Origin: Streptomyces humidus
GTDB taxonomy: Bacteria; Actinomycetota; Actinomycetes; Streptomycetales; Streptomycetaceae
Length of the DNA stretch: 64,000 nucleotides
Direction: 5' to 3'
Assembly: GCF_014649655.1 (NCBI RefSeq)
Contig: NZ_BMTL01000034.1
Coordinates: forward strand, 1 to 64,000
The notes beneath the pieces are model-generated. The model was not told the origin of the DNA, ran no database searches, and was given only the letters and a program-made list of their open reading frames with translations. Position numbers and translations under genes: made by a program. Positions 8,158 to 16,824 of the stretch are shown here, piece after piece. Within the stretch, counting starts at the first letter, position 1; each line of letters opens with the position of its first letter.

Positions 8158-9308
8158 GCGGGACCGACGAGGTGTACGTGGTCGGGTGCGGGATGCATCC
8201 CTTCGGCCGCGACGAGAGCGTCACCGGCATGGACATGGCCGAGCGGGCGATACGCGAGGCGCTGGCCGACGCCGGTGTCGCCTGGGAGGACATCGGCTAC
8301 GCGGCCGGCGGCTCCGACGTGTCCGGAAAGCCCGACACACTGGTGGGCCGGCTGGGCCTGACCGGTGTGCCCTTCGTCAATGTGCAGAACGGCTGCGCGA
8401 CCGGTGCCTCCACCGTGCTCGCGGTGGCCAACGCGCTGCGCGCGGGCGAGGCCTCCCTTGGACTGGCAGTCGGGTTCGACAAGCACGAGCGGGGCGCGTT
8501 CCACGTCTCCGCGGCCCGCTACGGTCTGGGCGACTGGTACGCCGAGACCGGCATGATGCTCACCACCCAGTTCTTCGCCCTCAAGACCCAGCGGTACCTG
8601 TACGAGCACGGGATCTCGGAGCGGGCGCTGGCGATGGTCGCCGCGCGGGCCTTCCGCAACGGCTCCGACCACCCGCTGGCCTGGCGGCGCAAGCCGCTGA
8701 CGGAGCAGGAGATCCTGGACTCGGCCGAGGTCAGTCCCCCGCTCACCCAGTACATGTTCTGTTCCCCCGGACAGGGCGCGGCGGCGCTGGTGCTGGCGCG
8801 CGGCGACCGCGCCTTCGACCTGTGTGAACAACCGGTCAGGCTGGCGTCGTTGGCCTTCCGGACCCGGCGGTTCGGTTCTTTCGAGGTGTTCTCGCCCTGG
8901 CTGCCGCCGGGACCGCACCACAGCCCCAGCGTCGACGCCGCGGAGGCTGCCTTCCGCGGGGCAGGGGTGCGGCCCGCGGACGTGCAGGTCGCCCAGTTGC
9001 AGGACACCGACAGCGGCTCGGAGCTGATCCACCTGGCGGAGACCGGGCTGTGCGGTCACGGCGAGCAGGAGGAACTGCTGTCCGCCGGGGAGACCGATCC
9101 GACGGGCCGGATACCGGTCAACACCGACGGCGGCTGCCTGGCCTGCGGAGAGCCCGTCGGCGCCTCCGGACTGCGGCAGTTCCATGAAGTCGTACGGCAG
9201 TTGCAGGGCCGGGCGCCCGGTGTGCAGGTGCCGGGCGCTCCCCGGGTGGGCTTCACCCATGTGTACGGGGCGCCCGGGATCAGCGCGTGCTCGGTCCTGA
9301 CGGTGTGA
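8154..9308 (+). CDS. Thiolase-fold lipid-transfer-type protein (thiolase or acyl-CoA retro-aldolase)
   Basis: This 384-residue protein belongs to the SCP-x/Ltp branch of thiolases. The N-terminal reads VYVVGCGMHPFGRDESVTGMD, the nucleophile-loop motif is VQNGCATGASTVLAV (Cys near residue 80), and the C-terminus is HVYGAPGISACSVLTV. The classical GHPxGxTG motif is replaced by GEPVGASGLRQFHE. Together with the overlapping DUF35 gene this matches either a degradative thiolase or an Ltp2-like aldolase that releases a ketone or aldehyde from a beta-hydroxyacyl-CoA. The sequence alone does not decide which. It belongs to the operon running from 3381 to 10030. Confidence 0.85.
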   Translation: MSGTDEVYVVGCGMHPFGRDESVTGMDMAERAIREALADAGVAWEDIGYAAGGSDVSGKPDTLVGRLGLTGVPFVNVQNGCATGASTVLAVANALRAGEASLGLAVGFDKHERGAFHVSAARYGLGDWYAETGMMLTTQFFALKTQRYLYEHGISERALAMVAARAFRNGSDHPLAWRRKPLTEQEILDSAEVSPPLTQYMFCSPGQGAAALVLARGDRAFDLCEQPVRLASLAFRTRRFGSFEVFSPWLPPGPHHSPSVDAAEAAFRGAGVRPADVQVAQLQDTDSGSELIHLAETGLCGHGEQEELLSAGETDPTGRIPVNTDGGCLACGEPVGASGLRQFHEVVRQLQGRAPGVQVPGAPRVGFTHVYGAPGISACSVLTV

Positions 9309-9325
9309 GAGGCGGCGGGCGAAGC

Positions 9326-10030
9326 ATGCGGCACGGCGGGAGAACAGCGCTGGTGACCGGCGGGGCACGTGGGATCGGCCTGGAGATGTGCCGACAGCTA
9401 GCGGCCCAGGGGCTGCGGGTCCTGGTCGGGGCGCGAGGACGGGAGGCCGCCGAGGAGGCGTGCCGCGCTATCGGCCCGGCGGCACTGCCGCTGGCCCTGG
9501 ACGTGACGTCCGCGAAGAGCGTCACGGAAGCGGTCCGAGAAGCGACGGGGCTGACCGGTGGGATCGACGTGCTGGTGAACAACGCGGGCGTGTCCCTGGA
9601 CCGGGAACTGCGGCCCCCATATGTCGACGAGGACATCCTGCGGGCGACCCTGGACACGAACCTCACCGGCGCCTGGCGGATGGCGGAGGTCGTCGTCCCG
9701 GGCATGGTGGAAGCCGGCTACGGGCGGGTCGTGAACGTCACCAGCTCCTACGGTTCGCTGGCGCTGATGGACTCCGGGCGGCACCCCGCCTACCGGATCT
9801 CCAAGGCGTCGCTCAATGCCCTGACCCGTATGCTCGCCGCCGAGCTGTCCGGCACGGGTGTGCTGGTCAACGCCGCCGACCCCGGCTGGACACGCAGCGG
9901 CATGGGCGGGCCGTCCGCTCCGCGCGGTCCGGCCGAGGGGGCCGACACGCCGGTCTGGCTGGCGACCCTTCCCGAGGGCGACGAGACGACGGGCAGGCTG
10001 TTCGCCGACCGCAGGCCGCTGCCCTGGTGA
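9326..10030 (+). CDS. Short-chain dehydrogenase/reductase
   Basis: This is a 234-residue classical SDR. The nucleotide motif TALVTGGARGIG is near residue 7, NNAG is in the middle, and the catalytic triad is Ser in NVTSSYGS with Tyr-x3-Lys in AYRISKASL. The C-terminal substrate loop is short. The ATG at 9326 was chosen over an upstream GTG because the Rossmann strand begins immediately after it. It is the last gene of the operon, and its stop is 6 bp from the convergent TetR gene. It probably oxidises an alcohol or hydroxyacyl intermediate of the island's pathway. Confidence 0.88.
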   Translation: MRHGGRTALVTGGARGIGLEMCRQLAAQGLRVLVGARGREAAEEACRAIGPAALPLALDVTSAKSVTEAVREATGLTGGIDVLVNNAGVSLDRELRPPYVDEDILRATLDTNLTGAWRMAEVVVPGMVEAGYGRVVNVTSSYGSLALMDSGRHPAYRISKASLNALTRMLAAELSGTGVLVNAADPGWTRSGMGGPSAPRGPAEGADTPVWLATLPEGDETTGRLFADRRPLPW

Positions 10031-10036
10031 ACCGTC

Positions 10037-10690
10037 TCAGGGCCGGGACGGGGCCGGCTTCTCCTCGGCGCCGACGATGCGCAGCGCCAGCGCCCTGACC
10101 GCCTCCAGCACGGACCGGGAGGGCAGCTGGGACAACGGTCCTCCCTCCGCCCGCAGCGCCGTGACGAGCATGGTCGTGCTGATCAGTGTGCGGACCGCGA
10201 GCGCCTGCCCCGCGTGCCGGGCCTTCGCCGCCCGGGGGCTGCGAGTGGCGCCCTCGGGCAGATAGTCGTAGCCACGCTGGATGTGCCGCTGCTCGAACTC
10301 GTCCCGCAGCACCTTGACACTGCCGTTGGCGGAGGCCACCTGGACCTGGTAGAGACGGGCCTCGTCGGGGTTCTGCTCCACCCAGTCCCACACCGCGTCG
10401 ATGACGCGGACCAGGCCCTCCGCATCACCCGGCTCGGACTCCGGACGCGCCGCCTCCACGACCGCGTTCAGCTGGTCGAAGACCCGTCGCATCGCGAGTT
10501 CGAGCAACTCCTCTTTGCCGTCGAAGTGGTAGTAGACGGCGGTGGGCACCACCTGCGCCTCGTCCGCGATGTCCTGGATGCTGGTCTCCGCGAATCCGTT
10601 GCGGCCGAACACCCGCACGGCGGCGGAGATGATGTGCTGCCGCCGCGAGGGCCGGTGGGCGGGCTGCTTGCCGTTCTTCGTGGTGGCCAT
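10037..10690 (-). CDS. TetR-family transcriptional regulator
   Basis: This is a 217-residue protein. Its N-terminal TetR helix-turn-helix (RQHIISAAVRVFGRNGFAET and IQDIADEAQVVPTAVYYHF) spans about residues 15-60, and a ligand-binding helical domain follows. Two adjacent ATGs (10693, 10690) are possible; AGGGAG upstream fits 10690 better. It is transcribed divergently from a second TetR gene at 10834, sits at the end of the beta-oxidation operon, and is the obvious candidate to control that operon through an acyl-CoA or related ligand (inference). Confidence 0.9.
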   Translation of the reverse strand: MATTKNGKQPAHRPSRRQHIISAAVRVFGRNGFAETSIQDIADEAQVVPTAVYYHFDGKEELLELAMRRVFDQLNAVVEAARPESEPGDAEGLVRVIDAVWDWVEQNPDEARLYQVQVASANGSVKVLRDEFEQRHIQRGYDYLPEGATRSPRAAKARHAGQALAVRTLISTTMLVTALRAEGGPLSQLPSRSVLEAVRALALRIVGAEEKPAPSRP

Positions 10691-10833
10691 CATGCTCCCT
10701 GCCGACTGCCGTGAACCCGCGTCCGTGGGCCCTGCGTACTGACCATTGTATCCAGTAACTCCTCCCGCCCGACGGCATAATTCCTGCTGCGCATGTGCCT
10801 CCGGAGCACCTGACTCCCGGCATACTTGACACC
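10691..10833. promoter_or_regulatory. Intergenic control region of two divergent TetR genes
   Basis: This 143-bp spacer carries an inverted repeat, TACTG (10737-10741) and CAGTA (10753-10757), separated by 11 bp. It is a plausible TetR operator serving one or both regulators. AT-rich CATAATTCC (10775-10783) and CATACTTGAC (10821-10830) may be promoter elements. Confidence 0.45.
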
Positions 10834-11439
10834 ATGACGACCTCCGGAACCCGCGCCGCTCATCGTCCGTCGCGCAAGCAGTGGGTGATCGACGCAGCCA
10901 CGGAGCTGTTCGCCACCCAGCCGCCGGACGAGGTGACGGTGGCCGACATCGCCGCTCGTGCGGAGATGACCTCGGCAGCGGTGTACTACCACTTCTCCTC
11001 CAAGGACCAGGTCCTGGCGGAGGGGATGCGGGTGTTCGCCGCCGCGCTGCGCGAGCAGTTGCAGGCACTCACTCAGACCCACGAACCCGGTTCGGACATC
11101 GGCGCGGCGATCACCTCGCTGCTGGCCTGGCTGGGCGAACACCGGTCCGCCGCCACCGTCTTCTTCGTGTCGTCGGCCGGCATGAGCCAGGATGCGGAGG
11201 CACTGCGCCAGGAGAGCCGTACCGAACTGCTGGACGAACTGGTACGGCTGATCCGCAAGGCGCGCGGGCCGGTCTCCGACGCCGAGGCGGCGGTGATCGG
11301 CCTGGGCCTGCTGGCGCTGCTGGAGACCGCGGCGATCTCGCAGGTCCGGGGTGACGACGTCTACCGGTCGCTGGGGCACCGCTCCTTCGTCCGCGAGGTC
11401 GGCAACCTCGCGGAGCGGATCGCCGACCCGGCCACATAG
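10834..11439 (+). CDS. TetR-family transcriptional regulator
   Basis: This is a 201-residue TetR protein. The DNA-binding domain comprises SRKQWVIDAATELFATQPP and VTVADIAARAEMTSAAVYYHFSSKD (about residues 10-55), and the C-terminal domain is helical. The ATG at 10834 was chosen over a reading from 10795 because the conserved N-terminus begins there. It converges on the E2 gene (8 bp between stops) and diverges from the TetR gene at 10037-10690. Control of the neighbouring dehydrogenase-complex operon is plausible but unproven. Confidence 0.9.
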   Translation: MTTSGTRAAHRPSRKQWVIDAATELFATQPPDEVTVADIAARAEMTSAAVYYHFSSKDQVLAEGMRVFAAALREQLQALTQTHEPGSDIGAAITSLLAWLGEHRSAATVFFVSSAGMSQDAEALRQESRTELLDELVRLIRKARGPVSDAEAAVIGLGLLALLETAAISQVRGDDVYRSLGHRSFVREVGNLAERIADPAT

Positions 11440-11447
11440 GCCACGGA

Positions 11448-12803
11448 TCACACCAGCAGGCGGAGGGGCTTGCTCAGCAACTCACCTACGGTGCGCAGAT
11501 ATTCGGCGGCGGGTGCCCCGTCGACGGCACGGTGGTCGAAGGTGAGGCTGAGGGTGAGCAACCGTGTGCGCAGCGGCCGGTCGTCCACCCACTCGACGCC
11601 GTCCCTGAGCCTGCCCACCCCGAGGATCGCGACGTTGCCGGGGTTGATCACGGGGGTGAAGAAGTCGACGCCGTATCCGCCGAGCGAGGTGACCGTGAAG
11701 GTGGCCCCTTCCAGCTGCGCGGGCGAGATCCGTCCCTCGCGTGCGGCCTGGGCCAGGGACCTCGACCGGCGGGCGATCTCGGGCAGCGGCAGCGCCACCG
11801 CGTCCTCGATCACGGGGACCATCAGGCCGCCCGGAACCGCCACCGCGAAGCCCAGGTGGATCTCGTCGAGGAGATGGATGGCGTCCTCCCGCACCGTCGC
11901 GTTGAGCAGCGGGTGCTCGCGCAGGGCCAGGGCCGCGGCCTTCAGCAGGAAGTCGTTGATGCTGGGCACCGGCAGGTCGCTGTCGGCCCACTCCACCTTG
12001 AGGCGGTCCCGCAGGGACACCACGGCGTCCATCCGCACCTCGTAGCCGTGCGTCAGCTGCGCCATCTCCTGGAGGCTGGCGTGCATCCTGCGGGCGATGG
12101 TGCCGCGCATCCCCGTGAGTGGGATGACCTCACTGGGACGAGCGGGAGTGGCTTCGGGCGCCGGAGTGACGCCATCCAGATCCGCCCTGCGGATCCGGCC
12201 GCCGGGCCCGGTGCCGTTCACCTCGGAGAGATCGATGCCCCGCTCCTTCGCCAGCTTGCGGACCAGCGGTGAGGTGGGGGTGTCGCCCGACGGGACGAGG
12301 GCGCCGGGCACGGCCGCGAGGAAGTCCTCCACGTCCTCGGAGACGATCCGTCCGCCGGGACCGGTGCCCCGTACGGCGGTGAGGTCGACGTCGGCAGCCG
12401 CGGCGACCCTCCGGGCGTTCGGTGAGGACAGAAGCCGGTCACCGATGCCCTTCTCACCCGTGCTGTTCACGGAGGGCGCCGCGCCGGCGTCGGGGGCGGG
12501 CGCAGTGGTCCCCGACCCGACCGGCGTGGGCGTGCCCGCCGGGTCCGGTGGCTGTTCGCCCTCGGCCAGCAGCCAGCCGATGAGGGCCCCGGCCGGGACG
12601 GTGGCCCCGGCCGCGACCACCGGGTGGAACAGTCCCCCGGCCTCCGCCTCGACGTCCACGTCGACCTTGTCGGTGGCCAGCCGCAGCAGGGCGTCGCCCT
12701 CCGCGACGGCGGCTCCGGTGGGCACGAGCCATTCGTCGATCGTGCCTTCCTGCATGGTCAGGCCGATCTTCGGCAGCAGAACCTCGACCGCCACGTCGGT
12801 CAC
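11448..12803 (-). CDS. Dihydrolipoamide acyltransferase (E2) of a 2-oxoacid/acetoin dehydrogenase complex
   Basis: This is a 451-residue E2. A single lipoyl domain starts the protein (LLPKIGLTMQEG, lipoyl Lys46 in ATDKVDV). Two consecutive E3/E1-binding domains follow at about residues 127-162 and 177-212, each with GTGPGGRI. The catalytic domain contains DHRAVDGAPAAEY. Tandem peripheral-subunit-binding domains are unusual, since most bacterial E2s have one. The GTG start at 12803 overlaps the E1beta stop (GTGA). No E3 (dihydrolipoamide dehydrogenase) gene lies in the window, so a housekeeping E3 is presumably borrowed. The keto-acid or acetoin substrate is undetermined. Confidence 0.92.
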   Translation of the reverse strand: MTDVAVEVLLPKIGLTMQEGTIDEWLVPTGAAVAEGDALLRLATDKVDVDVEAEAGGLFHPVVAAGATVPAGALIGWLLAEGEQPPDPAGTPTPVGSGTTAPAPDAGAAPSVNSTGEKGIGDRLLSSPNARRVAAAADVDLTAVRGTGPGGRIVSEDVEDFLAAVPGALVPSGDTPTSPLVRKLAKERGIDLSEVNGTGPGGRIRRADLDGVTPAPEATPARPSEVIPLTGMRGTIARRMHASLQEMAQLTHGYEVRMDAVVSLRDRLKVEWADSDLPVPSINDFLLKAAALALREHPLLNATVREDAIHLLDEIHLGFAVAVPGGLMVPVIEDAVALPLPEIARRSRSLAQAAREGRISPAQLEGATFTVTSLGGYGVDFFTPVINPGNVAILGVGRLRDGVEWVDDRPLRTRLLTLSLTFDHRAVDGAPAAEYLRTVGELLSKPLRLLV

Positions 12804-13825
12804 GACCTTTCGAGGAGACGCCGGCAGCCCTGGACGATCCGGGCGCGGTCGGGCACGTAGGCCTTCTCCAGGACCGGGGAGAAGGGGACGGGCGAAAAGG
12901 GGGCGCCGATGCGCAGCACCGGCGCGTCCAGATGGTCGAAGGCGGCGTCCTGGATCTGGGCGGCGATCTCCGCGCCGAGCCCGCCGAAGGTGACGGCCTC
13001 GTGCACCACGAGCACCCGGTTGGTGCGGCGGACGGAGGCGAACATCGTCTCGGTGTCCAGGGGCTGCACGGTGCGCGGGTCGATCACCTCGATCTCCACA
13101 CCTTCGGCCGCGAGTTCGTCGGCCGCCGCGAGGGCCTCGCCCACCATGCGGCCCAGGGCGATCACGGTGACGTCGCTGCCCTGGCGCGCGGTGTGCGCCT
13201 GACCCAGCGGGATGCCGTAGATCTCCTCGGGCACCTCGCCGGTGCTGCCGAGCAGGACCTTGTTGAGCATGACGACGACCGGGTTGTCGTCCCGGATGGC
13301 CGAGACCGTGAGGCCCTTGGCGGTGTACGCGTCGCACGGCATGACGACCTTGAGGCCGGGCACGTGGGCCAGCCAGGCCTCCAGGCTCTGGCTGTGCTGG
13401 GCCGCGGCGCCGAGGCCGGCTCCGGAGGCGGTGGTGATGGTGAGCGGCACGGACAGCGCGCCGCCGAACATGTACTTCATCTTGGCTGCCTGGTTGACGA
13501 TCTGGTCGAGGCAGACGCCGATGAAGTCCATGAACATGAGGTCGACGACGGGGCGCAGGCCCCGGGCGGCGGCGCCCACGCCGAGGCCGACGAGGGCGGC
13601 TTCGGAGATCGGGGTGTCGATCATGCGGCGGGGGCCGAACTCGTCGAGCAGGTTGTCGAACATGCGGAAGACGCCGCCGTATCCGGCCACGTCCTCGCCG
13701 GCGACGAAGACGTTCTCGTCCTCGCGCATGGCCTGGGCGAGTCCCTCGTTGAAGGCCTTGACGTAGGTCAGTTTGCGGGCCGCGGCGTTCGGGACGACGG
13801 CCGGTGCTTCGGTGGTGGTGGTCAT
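12800..13825 (-). CDS. 2-oxoacid/acetoin dehydrogenase E1 component, beta subunit
   Basis: This 341-residue transketolase-type beta subunit shows the family motifs ENVFVAGEDVAGYGGVFRMF, TPISEAALVGLGVGAAARG, and the C-terminal VIDPRTVQPLD and VVHEAVTFGG. It pairs with the E1alpha encoded just upstream (5-bp gap) to decarboxylate a 2-oxo acid or cleave acetoin with thiamine diphosphate, passing the acyl group to E2. The ATG at 13825 begins MTTTTEAPAVV; the longer upstream reading overlaps E1alpha and is unlikely. It is the second gene of the E1alpha-E1beta-E2 operon. Confidence 0.93.
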   Translation of the reverse strand: MTTTTEAPAVVPNAAARKLTYVKAFNEGLAQAMREDENVFVAGEDVAGYGGVFRMFDNLLDEFGPRRMIDTPISEAALVGLGVGAAARGLRPVVDLMFMDFIGVCLDQIVNQAAKMKYMFGGALSVPLTITTASGAGLGAAAQHSQSLEAWLAHVPGLKVVMPCDAYTAKGLTVSAIRDDNPVVVMLNKVLLGSTGEVPEEIYGIPLGQAHTARQGSDVTVIALGRMVGEALAAADELAAEGVEIEVIDPRTVQPLDTETMFASVRRTNRVLVVHEAVTFGGLGAEIAAQIQDAAFDHLDAPVLRIGAPFSPVPFSPVLEKAYVPDRARIVQGCRRLLERS

Positions 13826-13830
13826 GGCGG

Positions 13831-14832
13831 TCACCCTGAGTAGACGTTGAGCAGCAGATCGGCGGGGTCGGGCAGCGGGCTCGTCTCGGCGTACGCGATG
13901 GCCTCGGCGATCTCGTCGCGGGTGCGCTGCCATACGTCGTCCAGCTCCGCGCGGGTCGCGGTGCCGTCGGCGACGGCCCGGGTCTCCAGCAGGTCGATGG
14001 GGTCGCGGGCCTTCCACTCGGCGACCTCCTCGTCCGAGCGGTAGGGGTGCCGCAGGCCCTTGACGCCCTGGTGGTCGAAGAAGCGGTAGGTCTTGGCCTC
14101 GATCATCATCGGGCCCGCGCCCGACCGGGCCCGTTCGACGGCGTCGGTGGCGGCGCGATGGACGGCGAGCGCGTCCATGCCGTCGACGATCACGCTGGGC
14201 ATGCCGTAGGCGGCGGCCCGCTCGGCCACGTCGTTGATCAACATGTGCTTCGACTGTGGCGTGAATTCGGCGTAGCCGTTGTTCTCGCACACGAAGACGA
14301 CGGGCAGGCCGAGGATCGCTGCCATGTTGGCGCCCTCGTGGAAGGCACCGATGTTGGTGGCGCCGTCGCCGAAGAAGGTCACGGCGACGCTGTCCTCGCC
14401 CTTGTAGCGGGCGGCGAAGGCGGCACCCACGGCGATCGGGACGCCAGCCCCGACGATGCCGTTGGCGCCGAGCATGCCGCGGGTGAGGTCGTTGATGTGC
14501 ATGCTGCCGCCGCGGCCGAGGCAGGCGCCGGTGACGCGCCCGTACAGCTCGGCGTACATCTCGCGGAGGCCGACGCCCTTGGCCACGGCGTGCCCGTGGC
14601 CCCGGTGGGTGGAGGTGATCTGGTCGTCGTCGCGCAGGGCCGCCATCACGCCGGCGGCCACGGCTTCCTGGCCGACATACAGGTGCAGGAAGCCGGGCAG
14701 CTTGCCGGCCTCCATGAGTTTGCCCGCCTCGGTCTCGAACAGCCGGATGCGCACCATGCGCTCGTGCAGATCCCTGATGACCTGCGCGGATACCTGGTGT
14801 GCGGCCGCATCGGCCGACTTCTTCTGAGCCAT
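13831..14832 (-). CDS. 2-oxoacid/acetoin dehydrogenase E1 component, alpha subunit
   Basis: This 333-residue protein has the thiamine-diphosphate/Mg motif TFFGDGATNIGAFHEGANMA and VVFVCENNGYAEFT, and the RGHGHAVAKG loop. The pattern is of the acetoin/pyruvate dehydrogenase AcoA type. The ATG at 14832 has AAGGGG about seven bases upstream; an extension to 14865 is less likely. It heads the E1alpha-E1beta-E2 operon. Its upstream region has an ACTTTCT-N9-CTACAGT element shared with the acyl-CoA ligase promoter. A glyoxalase-fold gene lies upstream on the same strand. Confidence 0.93.
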   Translation of the reverse strand: MAQKKSADAAAHQVSAQVIRDLHERMVRIRLFETEAGKLMEAGKLPGFLHLYVGQEAVAAGVMAALRDDDQITSTHRGHGHAVAKGVGLREMYAELYGRVTGACLGRGGSMHINDLTRGMLGANGIVGAGVPIAVGAAFAARYKGEDSVAVTFFGDGATNIGAFHEGANMAAILGLPVVFVCENNGYAEFTPQSKHMLINDVAERAAAYGMPSVIVDGMDALAVHRAATDAVERARSGAGPMMIEAKTYRFFDHQGVKGLRHPYRSDEEVAEWKARDPIDLLETRAVADGTATRAELDDVWQRTRDEIAEAIAYAETSPLPDPADLLLNVYSG

Positions 14833-14929
14833 CGTCCGCCCCTTCGCCCGAGGGAGGTGTGCCACGGAAGTGGACTTTCTAGTGTTGCTCTACAGTAACC
14901 AGCACCACGCACCTTACTGAACAGGTTCT
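14833..14929 (-). promoter_or_regulatory. E1alpha upstream region with shared bipartite element
   Basis: ACTTTCT (14874-14880) and CTACAGT (14890-14896) are separated by nine bases. The same two blocks with the same spacing occur at 31069-31091 before the acyl-CoA ligase gene. The outer bases form a partial inverted repeat (ACTnT...AnAGT), suggesting a dimeric regulator site. Confidence 0.5.
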
Positions 14930-15391
14930 CTAATTACTACGCCCCGGACCCGACTCCTCGCCCCGGTCGTCCACCAGCTCCACCGCATTGCCCTCCGGAT
15001 CCGCCCAGAAGGTGATCCGCCGACCGTGCGCACGGACGACCACCGGGTCCCGACAGGGCTTGGCGCCCGCGGCCCCCAGTGCGGCCACCACGGGGTCCAC
15101 GTTGTCGACGCAGAAGGTGAGATACGACAGCCCCGCACGTCCGGCCAGCGGATGCGCCACGAGGGCCGGCACCGCGGGCGACGAGGGAAGAATCAGCTTG
15201 ACGCACCCTCCGGAGGGCACCTGCAGCCGGACGACGTCCAGCTCGCCGCCCAGTCCGGCCGGGCCGCCGACGGCCACCGGTACGCGCGAGCGGCGCACGG
15301 GGCGACAACCGATCACGTCGCAGTAGAAGCGCTCCATCGGCCCCAAGTCCCGTACCACCAGGCCCACCTCGAACGGTCGGACCATGACCAT
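14930..15391 (-). CDS. VOC (glyoxalase/bleomycin-resistance fold) family protein
   Basis: This 153-residue single VOC module pair has the opening EVGLVVRDLGPMERFYCDVIG and the closing ITFWADPEGNAVELVD, where the final Glu is the usual metal ligand. The family includes glyoxalases, extradiol dioxygenases, methylmalonyl-CoA epimerases and binding proteins; this sequence does not pick among them. The ATG at 15391 follows AGGGG at eight bases. It is divergent from the Rieske oxygenase at 15541 and lies upstream of the E1alpha operon on the same strand, so it may be co-transcribed with it. Confidence 0.82.
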   Translation of the reverse strand: MVMVRPFEVGLVVRDLGPMERFYCDVIGCRPVRRSRVPVAVGGPAGLGGELDVVRLQVPSGGCVKLILPSSPAVPALVAHPLAGRAGLSYLTFCVDNVDPVVAALGAAGAKPCRDPVVVRAHGRRITFWADPEGNAVELVDDRGEESGPGRSN

Positions 15392-15540
15392 CGCACCCAC
15401 CCCTACGGGAGATCGAGCCGCAACTTCGCCACTTTCTATTGACAGACCACACTAAGTCCTGTTGCAGTTTCGGACACAACCCAGCTGTCGCATTCCGAAG
15501 CCGGTCACCGGCTCGCGGCTGGGAGGATTGTGAGGACATC
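15392..15540. promoter_or_regulatory. Divergent promoter region, VOC protein / Rieske oxygenase
   Basis: This 149-bp spacer contains ACTTTCT (15431-15437, reverse AGAAAGT) next to a consensus-like -35 hexamer TTGACA (15439-15444) reading toward the oxygenase. The -10 at the right spacing is weak (TTGCAG), which would fit an activator-dependent promoter. Confidence 0.5.
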
Positions 15541-16824
15541 GTGGTCCAGACCAGTTCGCCGGAGATCCGGGAGACAGACGCCGACCGCAACCCGCCCTCG
15601 GCCCCCGCATACTCCTCGTGGATCAGCCAGGACCGGTCCACCGACGCCGCATCCCTGACGATGCGGCGGGAAGCCGCCGAACTCGTCGAGCGCGTGATGG
15701 CGCACTACCGCGCCAACACGACGCACGAGGCGGACGGCCAGTGGACGGAACCCGTCGCCAACTACCTCGACGCCGACCGCTGGCAACGCGAGACGGACGC
15801 CGTCCACCGGAGCGTCCCACTGCCGCTCGCCATGTCCTGCGAGCTGCCCGGTCCGAACACCTACAAGGCGATCGACGTGCTCGGCATCCCCGTGCTGATC
15901 ACCCGGGACCGCCAGGGCGCCGTACACGCGATGATCAACGCGTGCCGGCACCGGGGAGCCAAGCTCCTCGAACCCGGCTGCGGGGTGCAGAGGCGGCTCA
16001 CCTGCCCTTACCACTCGTGGTCGTACGACCTGGCCGGCGAACTGCGGGGCGTCTACGCCGAGAAGACCTTCGGCGACGTTCCGCGCGAGGGGCGCAGCCT
16101 GGTCAGGCTTCCGGCCGGGGAGCGGGCGGGGATCGTCTTCGTCTCGCTGGATTCGGCGGCCGAGCCCGACCTGGACGCCTGGCTGGGCGATCTGCAGCCG
16201 CTCCTCGAGGGTATGCGGCTGGCGGAGTGCCACCACTACGCCACCAGCGAGCTGACCAGTCCCAACTGGAAGGTCACCCTCGACGGATATCTGGAGACGT
16301 ACCACTTCGCCTCGCTGCACCCGAAGACGGTGTTCGAGACGAACCTCTCCAACATGATGGCCCACGACACCTGGGGCCCCCACCAGCGCATCGCACCGGC
16401 CCTGCGCCCCATCGCGCAGGCGGTCGAACTGTCCCCGGACCAGCGCGATCCGGGCGACTGCGTCGGGCCCATCTACTGGCTCTTCCCGGGCCTCGCGATC
16501 GCCGGCGGCTGGCGCCAGAAGATCGCCGTCTCCCTGGTGCTCCCCCGGACGGCCACCGAGTCGGTGACCCAGCAGATCATCCTGCTGCGGGAACCGGCGG
16601 TCACCGAGGAGGAGCGCCAGGCCGCCGACCAATTCGGCGAGTGGTTCCACGAGGTGGTCCGCGACGAGGACTACGCGACCACCTACGGAGTCCAGCAGGG
16701 TCTCAAGGCCCTCGACGGGACCGATTTCGTCTTCGGACGCAACGAGCCCGGACTCCAGCACTTGCACCGCACCATCCACCAGCACCTGGAAGACGGCCCC
16801 CAAGCCGCCAGAGCCACCAGGTGA
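15541..16824 (+). CDS. Rieske non-heme iron oxygenase, alpha subunit
   Basis: This 427-residue oxygenase has the Rieske [2Fe-2S] ligands Cys135-x-His137 and Cys155-x2-His158 (CRHRG, CPYHSW). The mononuclear iron histidines are His255 and His260 in ETYHFASLHP, after SPNWKVTLDG. The family hydroxylates or demethylates aromatic rings, quaternary amines or alicyclic compounds using O2 and reduced ferredoxin or reductase. The GTG at 15541 (GAGG upstream) is preferred; an in-frame extension to 15439 runs through the promoter. It is followed by an SDR, a PEP-family protein and an ABM protein on the same strand. The VanB-type reductase at 34572 is a candidate electron donor. The substrate is unknown. 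Confidence 0.92.
   Translation: MVQTSSPEIRETDADRNPPSAPAYSSWISQDRSTDAASLTMRREAAELVERVMAHYRANTTHEADGQWTEPVANYLDADRWQRETDAVHRSVPLPLAMSCELPGPNTYKAIDVLGIPVLITRDRQGAVHAMINACRHRGAKLLEPGCGVQRRLTCPYHSWSYDLAGELRGVYAEKTFGDVPREGRSLVRLPAGERAGIVFVSLDSAAEPDLDAWLGDLQPLLEGMRLAECHHYATSELTSPNWKVTLDGYLETYHFASLHPKTVFETNLSNMMAHDTWGPHQRIAPALRPIAQAVELSPDQRDPGDCVGPIYWLFPGLAIAGGWRQKIAVSLVLPRTATESVTQQIILLREPAVTEEERQAADQFGEWFHEVVRDEDYATTYGVQQGLKALDGTDFVFGRNEPGLQHLHRTIHQHLEDGPQAARATR

Noticed and set aside
8154..9308. Ordinary biosynthetic acetyl-CoA thiolase
   Set aside because: It lacks the GHPxGxTG motif and overlaps a DUF35 gene, so it is a Ltp/SCP-x-type protein.
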